Of a stretch of 64,000 nucleotides of DNA, positions 56,678 through 64,000 are shown piece by piece; the stretch's first letter is position 1, and each line of letters opens with the position of its first letter. The stretch covers positions 248,001-312,000 of the forward strand of contig WGNG01000009.1 in NCBI GenBank assembly GCA_016124675.1, given 5' to 3'. The translations under genes and the position numbers were made by a program. Under the pieces are notes generated by a model. That model did not search any database, was not told the origin of the DNA, and worked only from the letters and a program-made list of their open reading frames with translations. This DNA is from Alphaproteobacteria bacterium. GTDB taxonomy: Bacteria > Pseudomonadota > Alphaproteobacteria > Caulobacterales > Maricaulaceae.

Positions 56678-57328
56678 TTGCCCGCCGCCAGACCACGCCA
56701 AGCCCCTGTGCGCACACCGAAACAGGGCCGCTCAAAGGCCACCGTCGCCGCCATTCTCGAGGCGGCGGCTCGGATTCTGGCCGAACAGGGCTGGGCGGGA
56801 TTCAACACCAACGCCGTCGCCGCGCGGGCGGGCGTGTCCATCGGCTCGCTCTATGAGTACTTCCCCGACAAGCAGGCGCTGGCCGACGAAATTGCCAACG
56901 CCCATATCGCGCAGGGCGAGGCGCTGCTCACCGCCGCCGCCGTGGAAATCGCCGATGCAGACAGCGCCGGGGCTTTGGTCGACGCGCTGGTGCAGGGGCT
57001 CGTCGACCTGCACAGGGACGATCCGCGCCTCCACCGCGTCCTGTCCTCCGAGGTTCCGCTCTCAGCGTCCGCGCGGGCGCGGGTCGAGGCGCTGCGGCGC
57101 GGCGCGATCCTGTTCCTCGAACAGGCTCTGGCGGCTCATGTGGACCATCCGGGAGTCGCCGCCCAGCTGCTGGTGGACACGGCCGACGCCGTCATTCACC
57201 GCTGGTTCGTTGAGGATGACGGAACGCTGGCCTCGCCCGAGCGATTGACACAGGAATTGCGCCGTATGCTGCGCGCCTATCTGGCGGCGCCGCTCTCCAG
57301 CGCGTCCCACCCCACCGGCTCGGCATGA
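56678..57328 (+). CDS. TetR-family repressor
   Basis: 216 residues starting at TTG 56678 (GGGAGA nine bases upstream; no better start). The N-terminal HTH is ILAEQGWAGFNTNAVAARAGVSIGSLYEYFPDKQAL (about 30-65). The C-terminal ligand-binding domain is helical. It is divergent from the alpha/beta-hydrolase gene, whose product or substrate may be linked to the ligand. Its last 52 bases overlap the end of the convergent pseI gene, unusual for two unrelated genes. Confidence 0.8.
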   Translation: MPAARPRQAPVRTPKQGRSKATVAAILEAAARILAEQGWAGFNTNAVAARAGVSIGSLYEYFPDKQALADEIANAHIAQGEALLTAAAVEIADADSAGALVDALVQGLVDLHRDDPRLHRVLSSEVPLSASARARVEALRRGAILFLEQALAAHVDHPGVAAQLLVDTADAVIHRWFVEDDGTLASPERLTQELRRMLRAYLAAPLSSASHPTGSA

Positions 57329-58341
57329 CGCACGGGGCGGACAAGGCGCCGTCCCATCACCGCATCGAGATGTTTCGGGGGCAGGCCATGGCCGGGCCGC
57401 ACGGACCGCACATCCCCCTCGCCCACCAAATGCCCCGCCGGCAGGTCGCGGGTGAAGTAGAGCGAGCGGCGGAACTGCAGATTGCCCGCCTCGCTGGCCT
57501 TGGCGCCATAGACCGGCTGGCCCAGCGCGGCATGGGCGTCGCGCACGGATTTGGCGAGCCGGGCAAACTCATGAGGTTCAAGGGAGAACGCCGCATCCGG
57601 GCCGCCATCGGCGCGCGCCAGCGTGAAATGCTTTTCGATCACCACCGCGCCCAGCGCCGTGGCGGCAATGGCGGTGACATCATCCAGCGTGTGGTCCGAC
57701 AGGCCTGCCGGGACGCCAAACCGGGCCGTCATGTCGGCCAGCGCCGCCAGATTGTAGTCGTGGGCTGGCGCCGGATAGCCGCTGACGCAGCGCAGAAGGA
57801 CGATCCCGCCGGCGCCCGCTGACCGCGCGGCCTCGACCGCGTCTGCAATCTCGCTTTCGCTTGCCATGCCGGTGGAGATGATCAGCGGCTTGCCGGTCGC
57901 GGCGGCGCAGGCGATCAGCGGCAGATCGACAATCTCGAACGAGGCGATCTTGTAGGCCGGGGCGTTGAGGTTCTCGAGCAGACCCACCGCACTGGGGTCA
58001 AACGGCGAGGAGAAGATCGTAATCGCGCGCTGTCTGGCGTGCTCGAAGAGAGCCGGATGCCAGTCCCAGGGGGTGGACGCCTCCTGATAGAGATCATGCA
58101 GCGTGCGCCCGTCCCACAGCCCGCCCCGGATGGTGAATTGCGGCGTATCGCTTTTGAGCGTGATGGTGTCGGCGGTATAGGTCTGCAGCTTCACCGCATC
58201 GGCGCCGGCCTCGGCGGCGGCGTCGATCATGGCCAGCGCCCGGGCGAGCTCGCCCTTGTGATTGCCAGACAGCTCGGCGATCAGAAAGGGCGGCGCGCCC
58301 GGCCCGATAGCGCGACCATCAATAGTGAACCCCGCGCTCAT
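57277..58341 (-). CDS. pseI: Pseudaminic acid synthase
   Basis: 354-residue NeuB/PseI-type condensing enzyme (phosphoenolpyruvate plus 6-deoxy-AltdiNAc). The N-terminal TIM barrel contains FLIAELSGNHKGELARAL, DAVKLQTYTADT and LLRCVSGYPAP; the C-terminal SAF antifreeze-like domain (about 285-345) contains RSLYFTRDLPAGHLVGEGDVRSVRPGHG. The start ATG at 58341 overlaps the pseH stop by four bases. The neighbours pseH, pseG and pseF favour pseudaminic over sialic or legionaminic acid. Confidence 0.9.
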   Translation of the reverse strand: MSAGFTIDGRAIGPGAPPFLIAELSGNHKGELARALAMIDAAAEAGADAVKLQTYTADTITLKSDTPQFTIRGGLWDGRTLHDLYQEASTPWDWHPALFEHARQRAITIFSSPFDPSAVGLLENLNAPAYKIASFEIVDLPLIACAAATGKPLIISTGMASESEIADAVEAARSAGAGGIVLLRCVSGYPAPAHDYNLAALADMTARFGVPAGLSDHTLDDVTAIAATALGAVVIEKHFTLARADGGPDAAFSLEPHEFARLAKSVRDAHAALGQPVYGAKASEAGNLQFRRSLYFTRDLPAGHLVGEGDVRSVRPGHGLPPKHLDAVMGRRLVRPVRHAEPVGWDALESGAAR

Positions 58342-58910
58342 GCCGCCCCTCCGCTCCTGGCGATCCCGGCGAGCGCCGCCTCGCGCCGCGCCTGCCATGT
58401 GCCGCAAGTGATGACCATGCGCACGGCCATGACAACGCCGCCCGGCGCCTGACGCGCGATGTCGGCATCCCGGACAAACCCGAAGCTGTCGTGCAGGGCG
58501 ATCACCCGTTCGTTGTCGTGACGCACCTCACAGATCAGCCGCTCAAGGCCCAGCGGCCCGAAGGCCAGCTCCAGCGCCAGCGCCTCCATGCGCCGTCCCG
58601 CGCCGCGCGGCGCGTCCGGCGCGGCGTAGAAGGCCCAATGGCCCTCGCCGGGCGTGTCCTGCAGCGCGGTAAACCCCACCACGCCCAGCGGACCGTCCGG
58701 CGCGTGAGCGATGCAGTAGAGCCGGGCGGGATCGGCCATCATGCGCGCCCACCAGGCCTCATGCTCGGCCTCGCTGATCTCATGTGTCGTATACATGGCG
58801 GCGCGCACGGCGGGGGCGTTGCGCCAGGCGTGTACGCGCGCGCTATCGTCCCCATCCACCCGGTGCAGCGCGCCAAGGCCGGCGACGGCGATCTCGGGCT
58901 CACGCCGCAT
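58338..58910 (-). CDS. pseH: UDP-4-amino-sugar N-acetyltransferase of pseudaminic acid synthesis
   Basis: 190-residue GNAT. ATG 58910 lies 11 bases inside the 3' end of pseG, with GGAGG upstream. RVHAWRNAPAVRAAMYTTHEISEAEHEAWW (about 23-53) is typical of PseH, which acetylates the 4-amino group of the altrosamine sugar. The acetyl-CoA loop is PRGAGRRMEALAL. In the conserved order pseF-G-H-I this is the expected position. Confidence 0.83.
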   Translation of the reverse strand: MRREPEIAVAGLGALHRVDGDDSARVHAWRNAPAVRAAMYTTHEISEAEHEAWWARMMADPARLYCIAHAPDGPLGVVGFTALQDTPGEGHWAFYAAPDAPRGAGRRMEALALELAFGPLGLERLICEVRHDNERVIALHDSFGFVRDADIARQAPGGVVMAVRMVITCGTWQARREAALAGIARSGGAA

Positions 58911-59910
58911 CCAGCGCCTCCGCCACCCGGCTCGCCCCGCGTCCATCCACCAGATCCAGCCCGGCCTGCGCCATGGCGATGCGCGCCTGCGGGGCGCCAA
59001 GCGCGTCCAGCGCCGGGAGAATCGCGCCCTCCCAGCCCGGCGCGCGCCCATCGCCGATCAGGCGCGCCGCGCCCGCGGCATGCAGGGCGCTGGCGGCCAG
59101 CAACTGATTGTCCGCCAGCGTCACGATCAGGGCGGGCAGACCCACCGCCGCGCGCTCCAGCGCCGTCATGCCGCCCGCGCCGATCGCGATGTCCTGGCGC
59201 GCCATCAGCCCGGCCATGTCGCGATGCTCCACCAGCAGCCGCCCCGCCGGCCCGCGCGCCTCCACCTGACCGGCGACCGCCACCAGATGCGGCGCGCCCG
59301 CGCCCAGCACCACGGTGACGTCAAGGTCGCGCCGGCCTGAAAGCGCCGCCAGGACGGCGCCGGTGGCGTTCGACGGATCGGCGGCGCCCAGGCTGACCAG
59401 CACGCGGCGCAGCGCGCCCGCCGCGGGGGCCATCGGGCGCGCCACGGCGAAATCCGGGCGCAGCAGCGCATAATCCGGCCCGGTCAGGCGCCGGCACGCC
59501 TGCGGGACCCGGCCGTCATAATCGGCCGCCACGCGCCCCGGCGTCTGGTCCAGCAGGAGCGCGCAGTCATGATCACGGTCAGCAAGATCATCGATCACCA
59601 TGACCCGCCAGCCGGACGGACAGGCCGCGCGCTCGAAGGCGGCGTCCAGCGCGTAATGATCAATGATCAGCCAGCCCGGCGGGGTGTCGCCGAGGCAGGC
59701 GCGCACGCTGTCCGCTCCGTCATCGCCGAGGCGGTGCAATCCAAAGCCCGCCGCCTCCACCCGCGCCAGCCCTGCCCCCGGCAGCTCCCGGCACAGAAAC
59801 TCCACCCGCCAGCCGCGCGCTGCCAAAGCCGCCGCCAGCGTCAGGCAGCGCATCAGATGCCCGCCGCCCAGCGCTGCGCCGGCATCGCAGCGGAAGGCCG
59901 CGCGGCTCAT
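58900..59910 (-). CDS. pseG: UDP-2,4-diacetamido-trideoxy-altropyranose hydrolase
   Basis: 336-residue GT-B-fold hydrolase that releases UDP and the acetylated sugar for PseI. RCDAGAALGGGHLMRCLTLAAALAARG at the start is the family signature (His in GGGHLMRC is catalytic). The C-terminal half carries VSLGAADPSNATG and GAGGMTALERAAVGLPALIVTLADNQ, the nucleotide-binding end. Overlaps pseF at the start and pseH at the end. Confidence 0.88.
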   Translation of the reverse strand: MSRAAFRCDAGAALGGGHLMRCLTLAAALAARGWRVEFLCRELPGAGLARVEAAGFGLHRLGDDGADSVRACLGDTPPGWLIIDHYALDAAFERAACPSGWRVMVIDDLADRDHDCALLLDQTPGRVAADYDGRVPQACRRLTGPDYALLRPDFAVARPMAPAAGALRRVLVSLGAADPSNATGAVLAALSGRRDLDVTVVLGAGAPHLVAVAGQVEARGPAGRLLVEHRDMAGLMARQDIAIGAGGMTALERAAVGLPALIVTLADNQLLAASALHAAGAARLIGDGRAPGWEGAILPALDALGAPQARIAMAQAGLDLVDGRGASRVAEALDAA

Positions 59911-60602
59911 GACGCGTCCAGCCCCAGCGCGCGGAACATCAGCTCGGCGCGCGCCCAGTCCTGCGGCGTGTCGATATCCCAGACCCGGCTGGGCGGCAGC
60001 ACCACCGCGCGCGCGCGCGGCGTGAACACCGGCCGGCGCTGCAGCCAGGCGTCGCGGGCGCCGAAATAGAACTGGGCCGCGTCGTGATAGGCCTCTTCCA
60101 GATCCTGGCTGCGGGTGTTGAACAGTTCAGGGTGAAACATCTCGCACCCGCCCCCGTCCGCCATGCGGAAGGCGCGCTGGATCGGAAACGCATAGCGCGC
60201 GGCGGAGAAGACATAATCCACATCCGGCTCGCCCATCCGCTGCGCCGCCGCCTGCAGATCGCCCGCCTGCAGGAAGGGCGCGGTGGCGAACAGGCAGCAT
60301 ACGGGCTCATGATAGGCGCCGTCCGCTTCCAGGGCTGCAATGGCGTGGCGGATCACATCGATGACGCCGGTGCGGTCATCCGACAGTTCAGCAGGGCGCA
60401 GGAAGGGCGTTTGCGCCCCACAGTCGCGGGCGAGCGCCGCCAGATCGGGATCGTCCGTGGAGACGATGATGCGGTCAAAGCAGCCCGAGGCCAGCGCCGC
60501 CCGGATCGGCCAGGCGATCATCGGCCGGCCGCAGAAATCAGCGGCGTTCTTGCGCGGTATGCGCTTGCTGCCGCCCCGCGCCGGGATCACCGCCAACACC
60601 AT
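59907..60602 (-). CDS. pseF: Pseudaminic acid cytidylyltransferase
   Basis: 231 residues. CTP:sugar transferase that activates pseudaminic acid as CMP-Pse. The start ATG 60602 follows GGGGAGA. The nucleotide-binding motif is VLAVIPARGGSKRIPRKN (residues 2-19), and the sequence includes STDDPDLAALARDCGAQTPFLRPAELSDD and FPIQRAFR. A closing IDTPQDWARAELMF fits PseF. First gene of the four-gene run pseF-G-H-I on minus. Confidence 0.9.
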   Translation of the reverse strand: MVLAVIPARGGSKRIPRKNAADFCGRPMIAWPIRAALASGCFDRIIVSTDDPDLAALARDCGAQTPFLRPAELSDDRTGVIDVIRHAIAALEADGAYHEPVCCLFATAPFLQAGDLQAAAQRMGEPDVDYVFSAARYAFPIQRAFRMADGGGCEMFHPELFNTRSQDLEEAYHDAAQFYFGARDAWLQRRPVFTPRARAVVLPPSRVWDIDTPQDWARAELMFRALGLDAS

Positions 60603-60669
60603 GGACACTCTCCCCGGCCAGACCGGCGCCTGAAGGTCATGTCACAGCGTGAGTCCGCCGACCAAAGGG

Positions 60670-61359
60670 TTAACGCGCTGCATCCGCCTGCGGCGGGCAG
60701 GCGCGCGGCGCCCGCGCCTCCAGCCGCGCCATCAGGCTGGCCGGGAGCACATGGCCGCCAGGCCAGCCGGCATCCACCCCGGCGCCGCGCAAATGGCGCG
60801 CGAGCCAGACATTGCAGGTGTTGAACAGATGATAGGAGGAGCGGGCCTGAAAGAACGCGCTGCCCCTGGGATCAAGGCCGGGCGCAACCAGGATCGCATC
60901 GCCCTGATCGCCGCGCGCCAGCTCCGCCTCGATGGCCTCCACCAGCCGGGCGAGCCCCTGGCGCGACAGGGCGACATCCACATGGTCCTGCAGATAGGCC
61001 TGGCGCGGATCGCGCGTCAGCCCGGCGGCGTGGATCAGCGAGGGCGTGGGCCAGGCGATCGCCTGCACGGCGTTCACCGGCCCCAGAGCCTCGCGATAGG
61101 CGCGGCGATCGCCCCAGCCGATGGCGAACCAGCCCGCCTGCGGAAAGGCCTCGCGCAGCGCGCTGCCCTCTGCGAACGCGCTGGCCGGCAGATACACTCC
61201 CGCATGCCAGCTATTGGAGCTGACGGCGATCAGCGCGCAGTCACCAGGGGCCGGCGGCGGCGCGATGGACCGCCCCTGCCCCGCGCAGGCGGCCAGCCAT
61301 AACAGGCCCATCAGCCCGGCGAGACGGGCGCGCGGGCGAGGACCTCGACCGTATATCAT
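60670..61359 (-). CDS. DUF2459-type lipoprotein
   Basis: 229 residues with a lipoprotein-like N-terminus (LMGLLWLAAC, lipobox at about residue 25). The mature part has the DUF2459 landmarks WHAGVYLP and AIGWGDRRAYREA, then SSYHLFNTCNVWLARHLRGAGV. A relative group was first noted next to urease genes; the function is unknown. It is not part of the pse unit by spacing (67 bases) but lies in the same direction. Its start is about 40 bases from the tmRNA gene on the other strand. Confidence 0.8.
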   Translation of the reverse strand: MIYGRGPRPRARLAGLMGLLWLAACAGQGRSIAPPPAPGDCALIAVSSNSWHAGVYLPASAFAEGSALREAFPQAGWFAIGWGDRRAYREALGPVNAVQAIAWPTPSLIHAAGLTRDPRQAYLQDHVDVALSRQGLARLVEAIEAELARGDQGDAILVAPGLDPRGSAFFQARSSYHLFNTCNVWLARHLRGAGVDAGWPGGHVLPASLMARLEARAPRACPPQADAAR

Positions 61360-61400
61360 CGGGCGCCTTTCATCTGGGGCGTCTACCCCTTATATTGGGA

Positions 61401-61687
61401 TCGTCCGCCTCGGCGGTCTATGGCGATAAACGCGCGTGTAATAACCAGACCGGACCCGGGTGCGAATCCCGGCGGCTCCACCAATTTCCCGCTCATTGGC
61501 GCGGCGCATGGGGCCGACTAGCATCGACGGATGGCTAAAGGCGTAGCTTTCGCCCGAATGGGCTTCGTTACCAGCCCACTCAAAGTAGTTGCCAATGACA
61601 ACTATGCTGAAGAGGTCGCTCTCGCTGCGTAGCAGCGCGTGCATCTCGCACCTAAGTCCTGATCTCTAGCAAGGTCAGGCGGGGTTC
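61401..61687 (+). ncRNA. ssrA: Permuted two-piece tmRNA
   Basis: Circularly permuted tmRNA. The 3' tRNA half comes first: T-arm CCGGG-TGCGAAT-CCCGG, acceptor strand CGGCTCC and ACCA ending at 61483. After a 26-base intervening segment the 5' half begins GGGGCCG at 61510, followed by CGACGG. GGGGCCG pairs with CGGCTCC, giving the G3-U70 wobble that marks alanine tRNA. The tag frame 61591-61632 reads ANDNYAEEVALAA then TAG, after the usual GTAGTT; it ends in the ClpXP-type LAA. The 5' end is approximate. Confidence 0.9.
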
Positions 61688-61715
61688 GGGGGGCGCCTGG
61701 CAACAGAAGCCCCCC
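61688..61715 (+). terminator. Likely terminator of the tmRNA gene
   Basis: GGGGGGC pairs with GCCCCCC around a 14-base loop (61695-61708), followed by ACTTTGCTTCC. It stands between ssrA and the convergent P450 gene. Confidence 0.5.
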
Positions 61716-61729
61716 ACTTTGCTTCCACT

Positions 61730-63109
61730 TCACCGCGCCTCCACCTTCAGCCGCATCCCGCCTTTGGGACGCAGCGTGACCTGCATCACCGGCTCCACCT
61801 CGCCATGGGCGGGCGCGACGCGGGTGCGCGAGACGATGAGCGAGAGCACGATCGCGGCCTCCTGCAGCGCGAACTGGGCTCCGATACAGGCGCGCGGGCC
61901 GCCGCCGAAGGCGAGGAACTGGTAGCGGTCGCGCGGGCGGCGCTGCGGGCTCCAGCGGTCGGGATCGAAATGATCGGGATGCTCCCACAGCGCCCTGTGC
62001 CGGTGCAGGCAGTAGAAGGCGAGCAGGGCCACATCGCCCTTGCGCACCGGTTCACCGCAAATCTCGGTGTCGGCCACGGCCCGCCGGCCGAGGATCGGCG
62101 CGGGTGGAAACAGCCGCATCGCCTCCTCGATCACCTGACGCGCCAGGACCAGTTTCGGCACCGCCTGCGCGTCCGGCTGGCCGGCGCCGAACACCGCATC
62201 AGCCTCGGCGCGCAGGGCGTCCTGGCAGGCCTCGTCATGGGAGATCAGATACAGCGCCCAGGTCAGCGCAATCGCCGTGGTCTCATGCCCCGCCGCAATG
62301 AAGGTCATCAGCGTGTCGCGGATGTCGCGGTCGGACAACGCCGCGCCGGTCTCCTCGTCACGGGCCGACAGCAGAAGCCCCAGCAAATCCTCACCCGGAT
62401 CGGTGAGGGCGCGGCGGCGCCTGATCTGGGCGTCGGCAGCGGCCCGGAACACGCCGCGGGCTTTCAGCGCGCCCAGGCCCATCAGGCGCGGCGTCCATTC
62501 GGGCGACGGGATCAGATCAGAATAGCGCATGCGCCCGATCTCCTCGAGCAGCACCTCGATGGCGGCGCGCACTTCACTGCGATCAAACCCCTCGCCATCG
62601 GAAAACAGCGCCTGCTCGATCACCGAGAAGGTCGTGTCATTCATCACGCCATGCACATCCACCGGCCCGGACGCGCCCAGCAGCGCCTGCGCCGCATCGC
62701 AGCCCGCCTGCGCCATGATGGGCACGAAGCGGTCGATCCGGCGCTTGAGGAAGGCCGGCTGCAGCGTCATGCGCTGGCGCCGCCAGCTTTCGCCATGAGC
62801 GGTGAGAATGGAATCGCCCAGGATCGGCGTCAGCATGCGCAGGATGAGCGGCGATTTGCGCCAGGCCGCGACATTGTCCTGCAGAATCGACTTCATCTCC
62901 GCCGCCCCGGACACTTCATGCACCCTTCGCCCCAGATAGGGACCGGACAGGCGCGTCGTCTCGAACAGCGCTTCGGGCAGGATGGCCATGGGGTTGCGGC
63001 GCATCAGCCGGGCGGTTTCGATCAGGCTGATCGGCCGTGTCAGGCCGGGCGCGCGCGCCGGCTCGAACAGGGCGTGAGGCGGTCTGGCCAATGCAAGGGA
63101 GGGCGTCAT
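61730..63109 (-). CDS. Cytochrome P450
   Basis: 459-residue P450 monooxygenase without an N-terminal anchor, so soluble. Helix I AAGHETTA (near residue 273), the ExxR pair in EEAMR, the PDHFDPDRW segment (near 375) and the haem loop FGGGPRACIG with the ligand Cys408 are all intact. A substrate cannot be assigned; similar bacterial enzymes act on fatty acids or terpenoids. No dedicated ferredoxin or reductase is adjacent; FdxA at 34.5 kb is only a distant candidate. Convergent with ssrA. Confidence 0.92.
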   Translation of the reverse strand: MTPSLALARPPHALFEPARAPGLTRPISLIETARLMRRNPMAILPEALFETTRLSGPYLGRRVHEVSGAAEMKSILQDNVAAWRKSPLILRMLTPILGDSILTAHGESWRRQRMTLQPAFLKRRIDRFVPIMAQAGCDAAQALLGASGPVDVHGVMNDTTFSVIEQALFSDGEGFDRSEVRAAIEVLLEEIGRMRYSDLIPSPEWTPRLMGLGALKARGVFRAAADAQIRRRRALTDPGEDLLGLLLSARDEETGAALSDRDIRDTLMTFIAAGHETTAIALTWALYLISHDEACQDALRAEADAVFGAGQPDAQAVPKLVLARQVIEEAMRLFPPAPILGRRAVADTEICGEPVRKGDVALLAFYCLHRHRALWEHPDHFDPDRWSPQRRPRDRYQFLAFGGGPRACIGAQFALQEAAIVLSLIVSRTRVAPAHGEVEPVMQVTLRPKGGMRLKVEAR

Positions 63110-63276
63110 GGTCAGGGGTCTTTCGCCAGCGTGGCGCTTCGATTAGCACGTGCCGGGCGCCGCAACCAAGGCGCGCCAGGGTGTGCAGAGGCGCCCGCGC
63201 GCAATTGACGCGCGGCGCGACTGAGCTAGGCTCGGCGCGGGAAAGGCCAGCTTGGCTGGAGAAGGGCGGCAGGGGC

Positions 63277-63735
63277 GTGAGCAAGGACCTGATGCATTAC
63301 GACCAGCTGGCGCAGGACGCCCTGCGCGGGGTCGTGCGCAAGGCGCTGGAGCGCGCCGCCGGACCCGGCGGCCTGCCGGGCGCGCATCATTTCTACATCA
63401 CTTTCCGCACCGATGACCCGGCCTGCGATATCGATGAAAGCCTGGTCAAAGCCTATCCCAAGGAAATGACCGTGGTGCTCGAGCACCAGTTCTGGGACCT
63501 GTCCAGCGATGACGAAGGCTGGGAAGTGACGCTGCGGTTTTCCGGCGTGCCCAAATACATGCGCGTGCCCTGGCGCGCGGTGACCCGCTTCCATGACCCC
63601 AGCGTCGACTTCCGGCTGCATTTCGATTATGTGGCCCCCGGCCCCGGCGAGATCGCGCGCGCCGCCAGCGAAGCCGCCGCGCCCGGCGGCGAAGGCACTG
63701 TGGTCAGCCTCGACACCTTCCGGAAGAAGGAATGA
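63277..63735 (+). CDS. sspB: SspB-alpha, ClpXP adaptor
   Basis: 152-residue alpha-type SspB that binds ssrA-tagged proteins and delivers them to ClpXP. The body includes DLMHYDQLAQDALRGVVRKAL, GGLPGAHHFYITFRT, DEMT-like KEMTVVLEHQFWDL and TRFHDPSVDFRLHF; the acidic/flexible tail ends VVSLDTFRKKE, the ClpX-docking end. GTG 63277 (AGGGGC just upstream) fits the Caulobacter protein length. The stop overlaps the next gene as ATGA. Confidence 0.92.
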   Translation: MSKDLMHYDQLAQDALRGVVRKALERAAGPGGLPGAHHFYITFRTDDPACDIDESLVKAYPKEMTVVLEHQFWDLSSDDEGWEVTLRFSGVPKYMRVPWRAVTRFHDPSVDFRLHFDYVAPGPGEIARAASEAAAPGGEGTVVSLDTFRKKE

Positions 63736-64000
63736 CCGCGGCGGCGACGGATCCGGCTGCGCGCTTCATCGCGCTGTTTTCCGACCCGGCTCACATCCCG
63801 GCCGTGTCGAAGCATTTCGGGTTTGAACTCATCGGGCTCGACCCGTCCGCCCTCACGGTGGAGGCCTGGTTCTCGGCCCGGCCCGAATTTCTCAACCCCA
63901 ACGGATCGGTCCAGGGCGGCATCGTCACCGGCTTTCTGGACGAGGCGATGAGCGCCGCCGCCTTCATGGGCGCCGACCTCAAGGCCGCAGTCCCGACGCT
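63732..64000 (+). CDS. PaaI-type thioesterase, N-terminal part (cut by window edge)
   Basis: 89 residues visible of a hotdog-fold acyl-CoA thioesterase. The sequence LNPNGSVQGGIVTGFLDEAMSAAAF carries the HGG-like position (QGG here) and the Asp/Glu helix of the PaaI family. ATG 63732 overlaps the sspB stop, so translation is coupled. The substrate cannot be determined. The 3' end lies outside the window. Confidence 0.8.
   Translation, partial: MTAAATDPAARFIALFSDPAHIPAVSKHFGFELIGLDPSALTVEAWFSARPEFLNPNGSVQGGIVTGFLDEAMSAAAFMGADLKAAVPT

Noticed and set aside
61441-61483. Canonical tRNA ending in GGCTCCACCA
   Set aside because: There are no D or anticodon arms upstream. The T-arm and acceptor strand pair with the GGGGCCG segment downstream, so this is the acceptor part of the permuted tmRNA.

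Overview
The window looks like ordinary chromosomal sequence from a GC-rich alphaproteobacterium of the Caulobacterales/Maricaulales (Hyphomonadaceae-like) kind. The evidence is a permuted two-piece tmRNA gene, an alpha-type SspB adaptor, a 295-residue RpoH, a Fur without the usual CxxC pairs, a CarD/CdnL regulator, and the gene orders miaB-phoH-ybeY-corC-lnt and rimP-nusA-ylxR-infB. Placement below order level is inference. I see no prophage, CRISPR array, complete insertion sequence or rRNA operon.

Layout. 1-7.0 kb (mostly minus) is a tightly overlapped housekeeping block: tsaB, rimI, fur, miaB, phoH, ybeY, corC and the start of lnt, interrupted by one opposite-strand SDR-type gene. 7.0-12.8 kb is rimP-nusA-ylxR-infB on minus, preceded by a terminator-like hairpin in the rimP leader. 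13-18 kb holds trmB, an acyltransferase, a YhhN membrane protein, a HigB/HigA-type toxin-antitoxin pair and rpoH. 18-24 kb holds dapF, an S9 peptidase lipoprotein, a DUF484 gene with xerC, and AT-richer intergenic DNA with palindromes. 24-30 kb is accessory: a GDPD enzyme, repeat-rich intergenic DNA, a sterol-desaturase-type hydroxylase, an XRE-type regulator divergent from a Cys-rich secreted protein, and a diiron ferritin-like protein. 30-43 kb holds rpmB, a Suv3-like helicase with an S4 protein, fdxA, carD with a long leader, hemF, a TPR-sulfotransferase, an acyl-CoA dehydrogenase, mutT overlapping a Flp-type pilin, and a parvulin lipoprotein. 43-55 kb holds secA, DUF2235, MAPEG, a serine hydrolase, an ArsC-like/rhodanese/ftrA group, ptsP, a RodZ-like gene and ispG. 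55-64 kb holds a second repeat-rich gap, a TetR/hydrolase pair, pseF-G-H-I (pseudaminic acid), the tmRNA gene, a P450, sspB and a partial thioesterase.

How genes connect. infB, nusA, rimP, ylxR, ybeY, miaB, tsaB, rimI, trmB and rpmB form a large translation and RNA-maturation set. ssrA and sspB, 1.6 kb apart, belong to one pathway: tagging of stalled nascent chains and delivery of the tagged protein to ClpXP. rpoH and carD are global transcription regulators. pseF-G-H-I supplies the later steps to CMP-pseudaminic acid, but the first two enzymes are not in this window.

The least explained signals are: an inverted pair of about 160-bp palindromic elements with compensatory base changes (25.3 kb and 55.5 kb), the XRE/Cys-rich divergent pair with 10-bp-phased repeats between them (28.1 kb), the terminator-like leader of rimP, and the CTG-initiated or leader-less pilin fused by overlap to mutT (41.2 kb).
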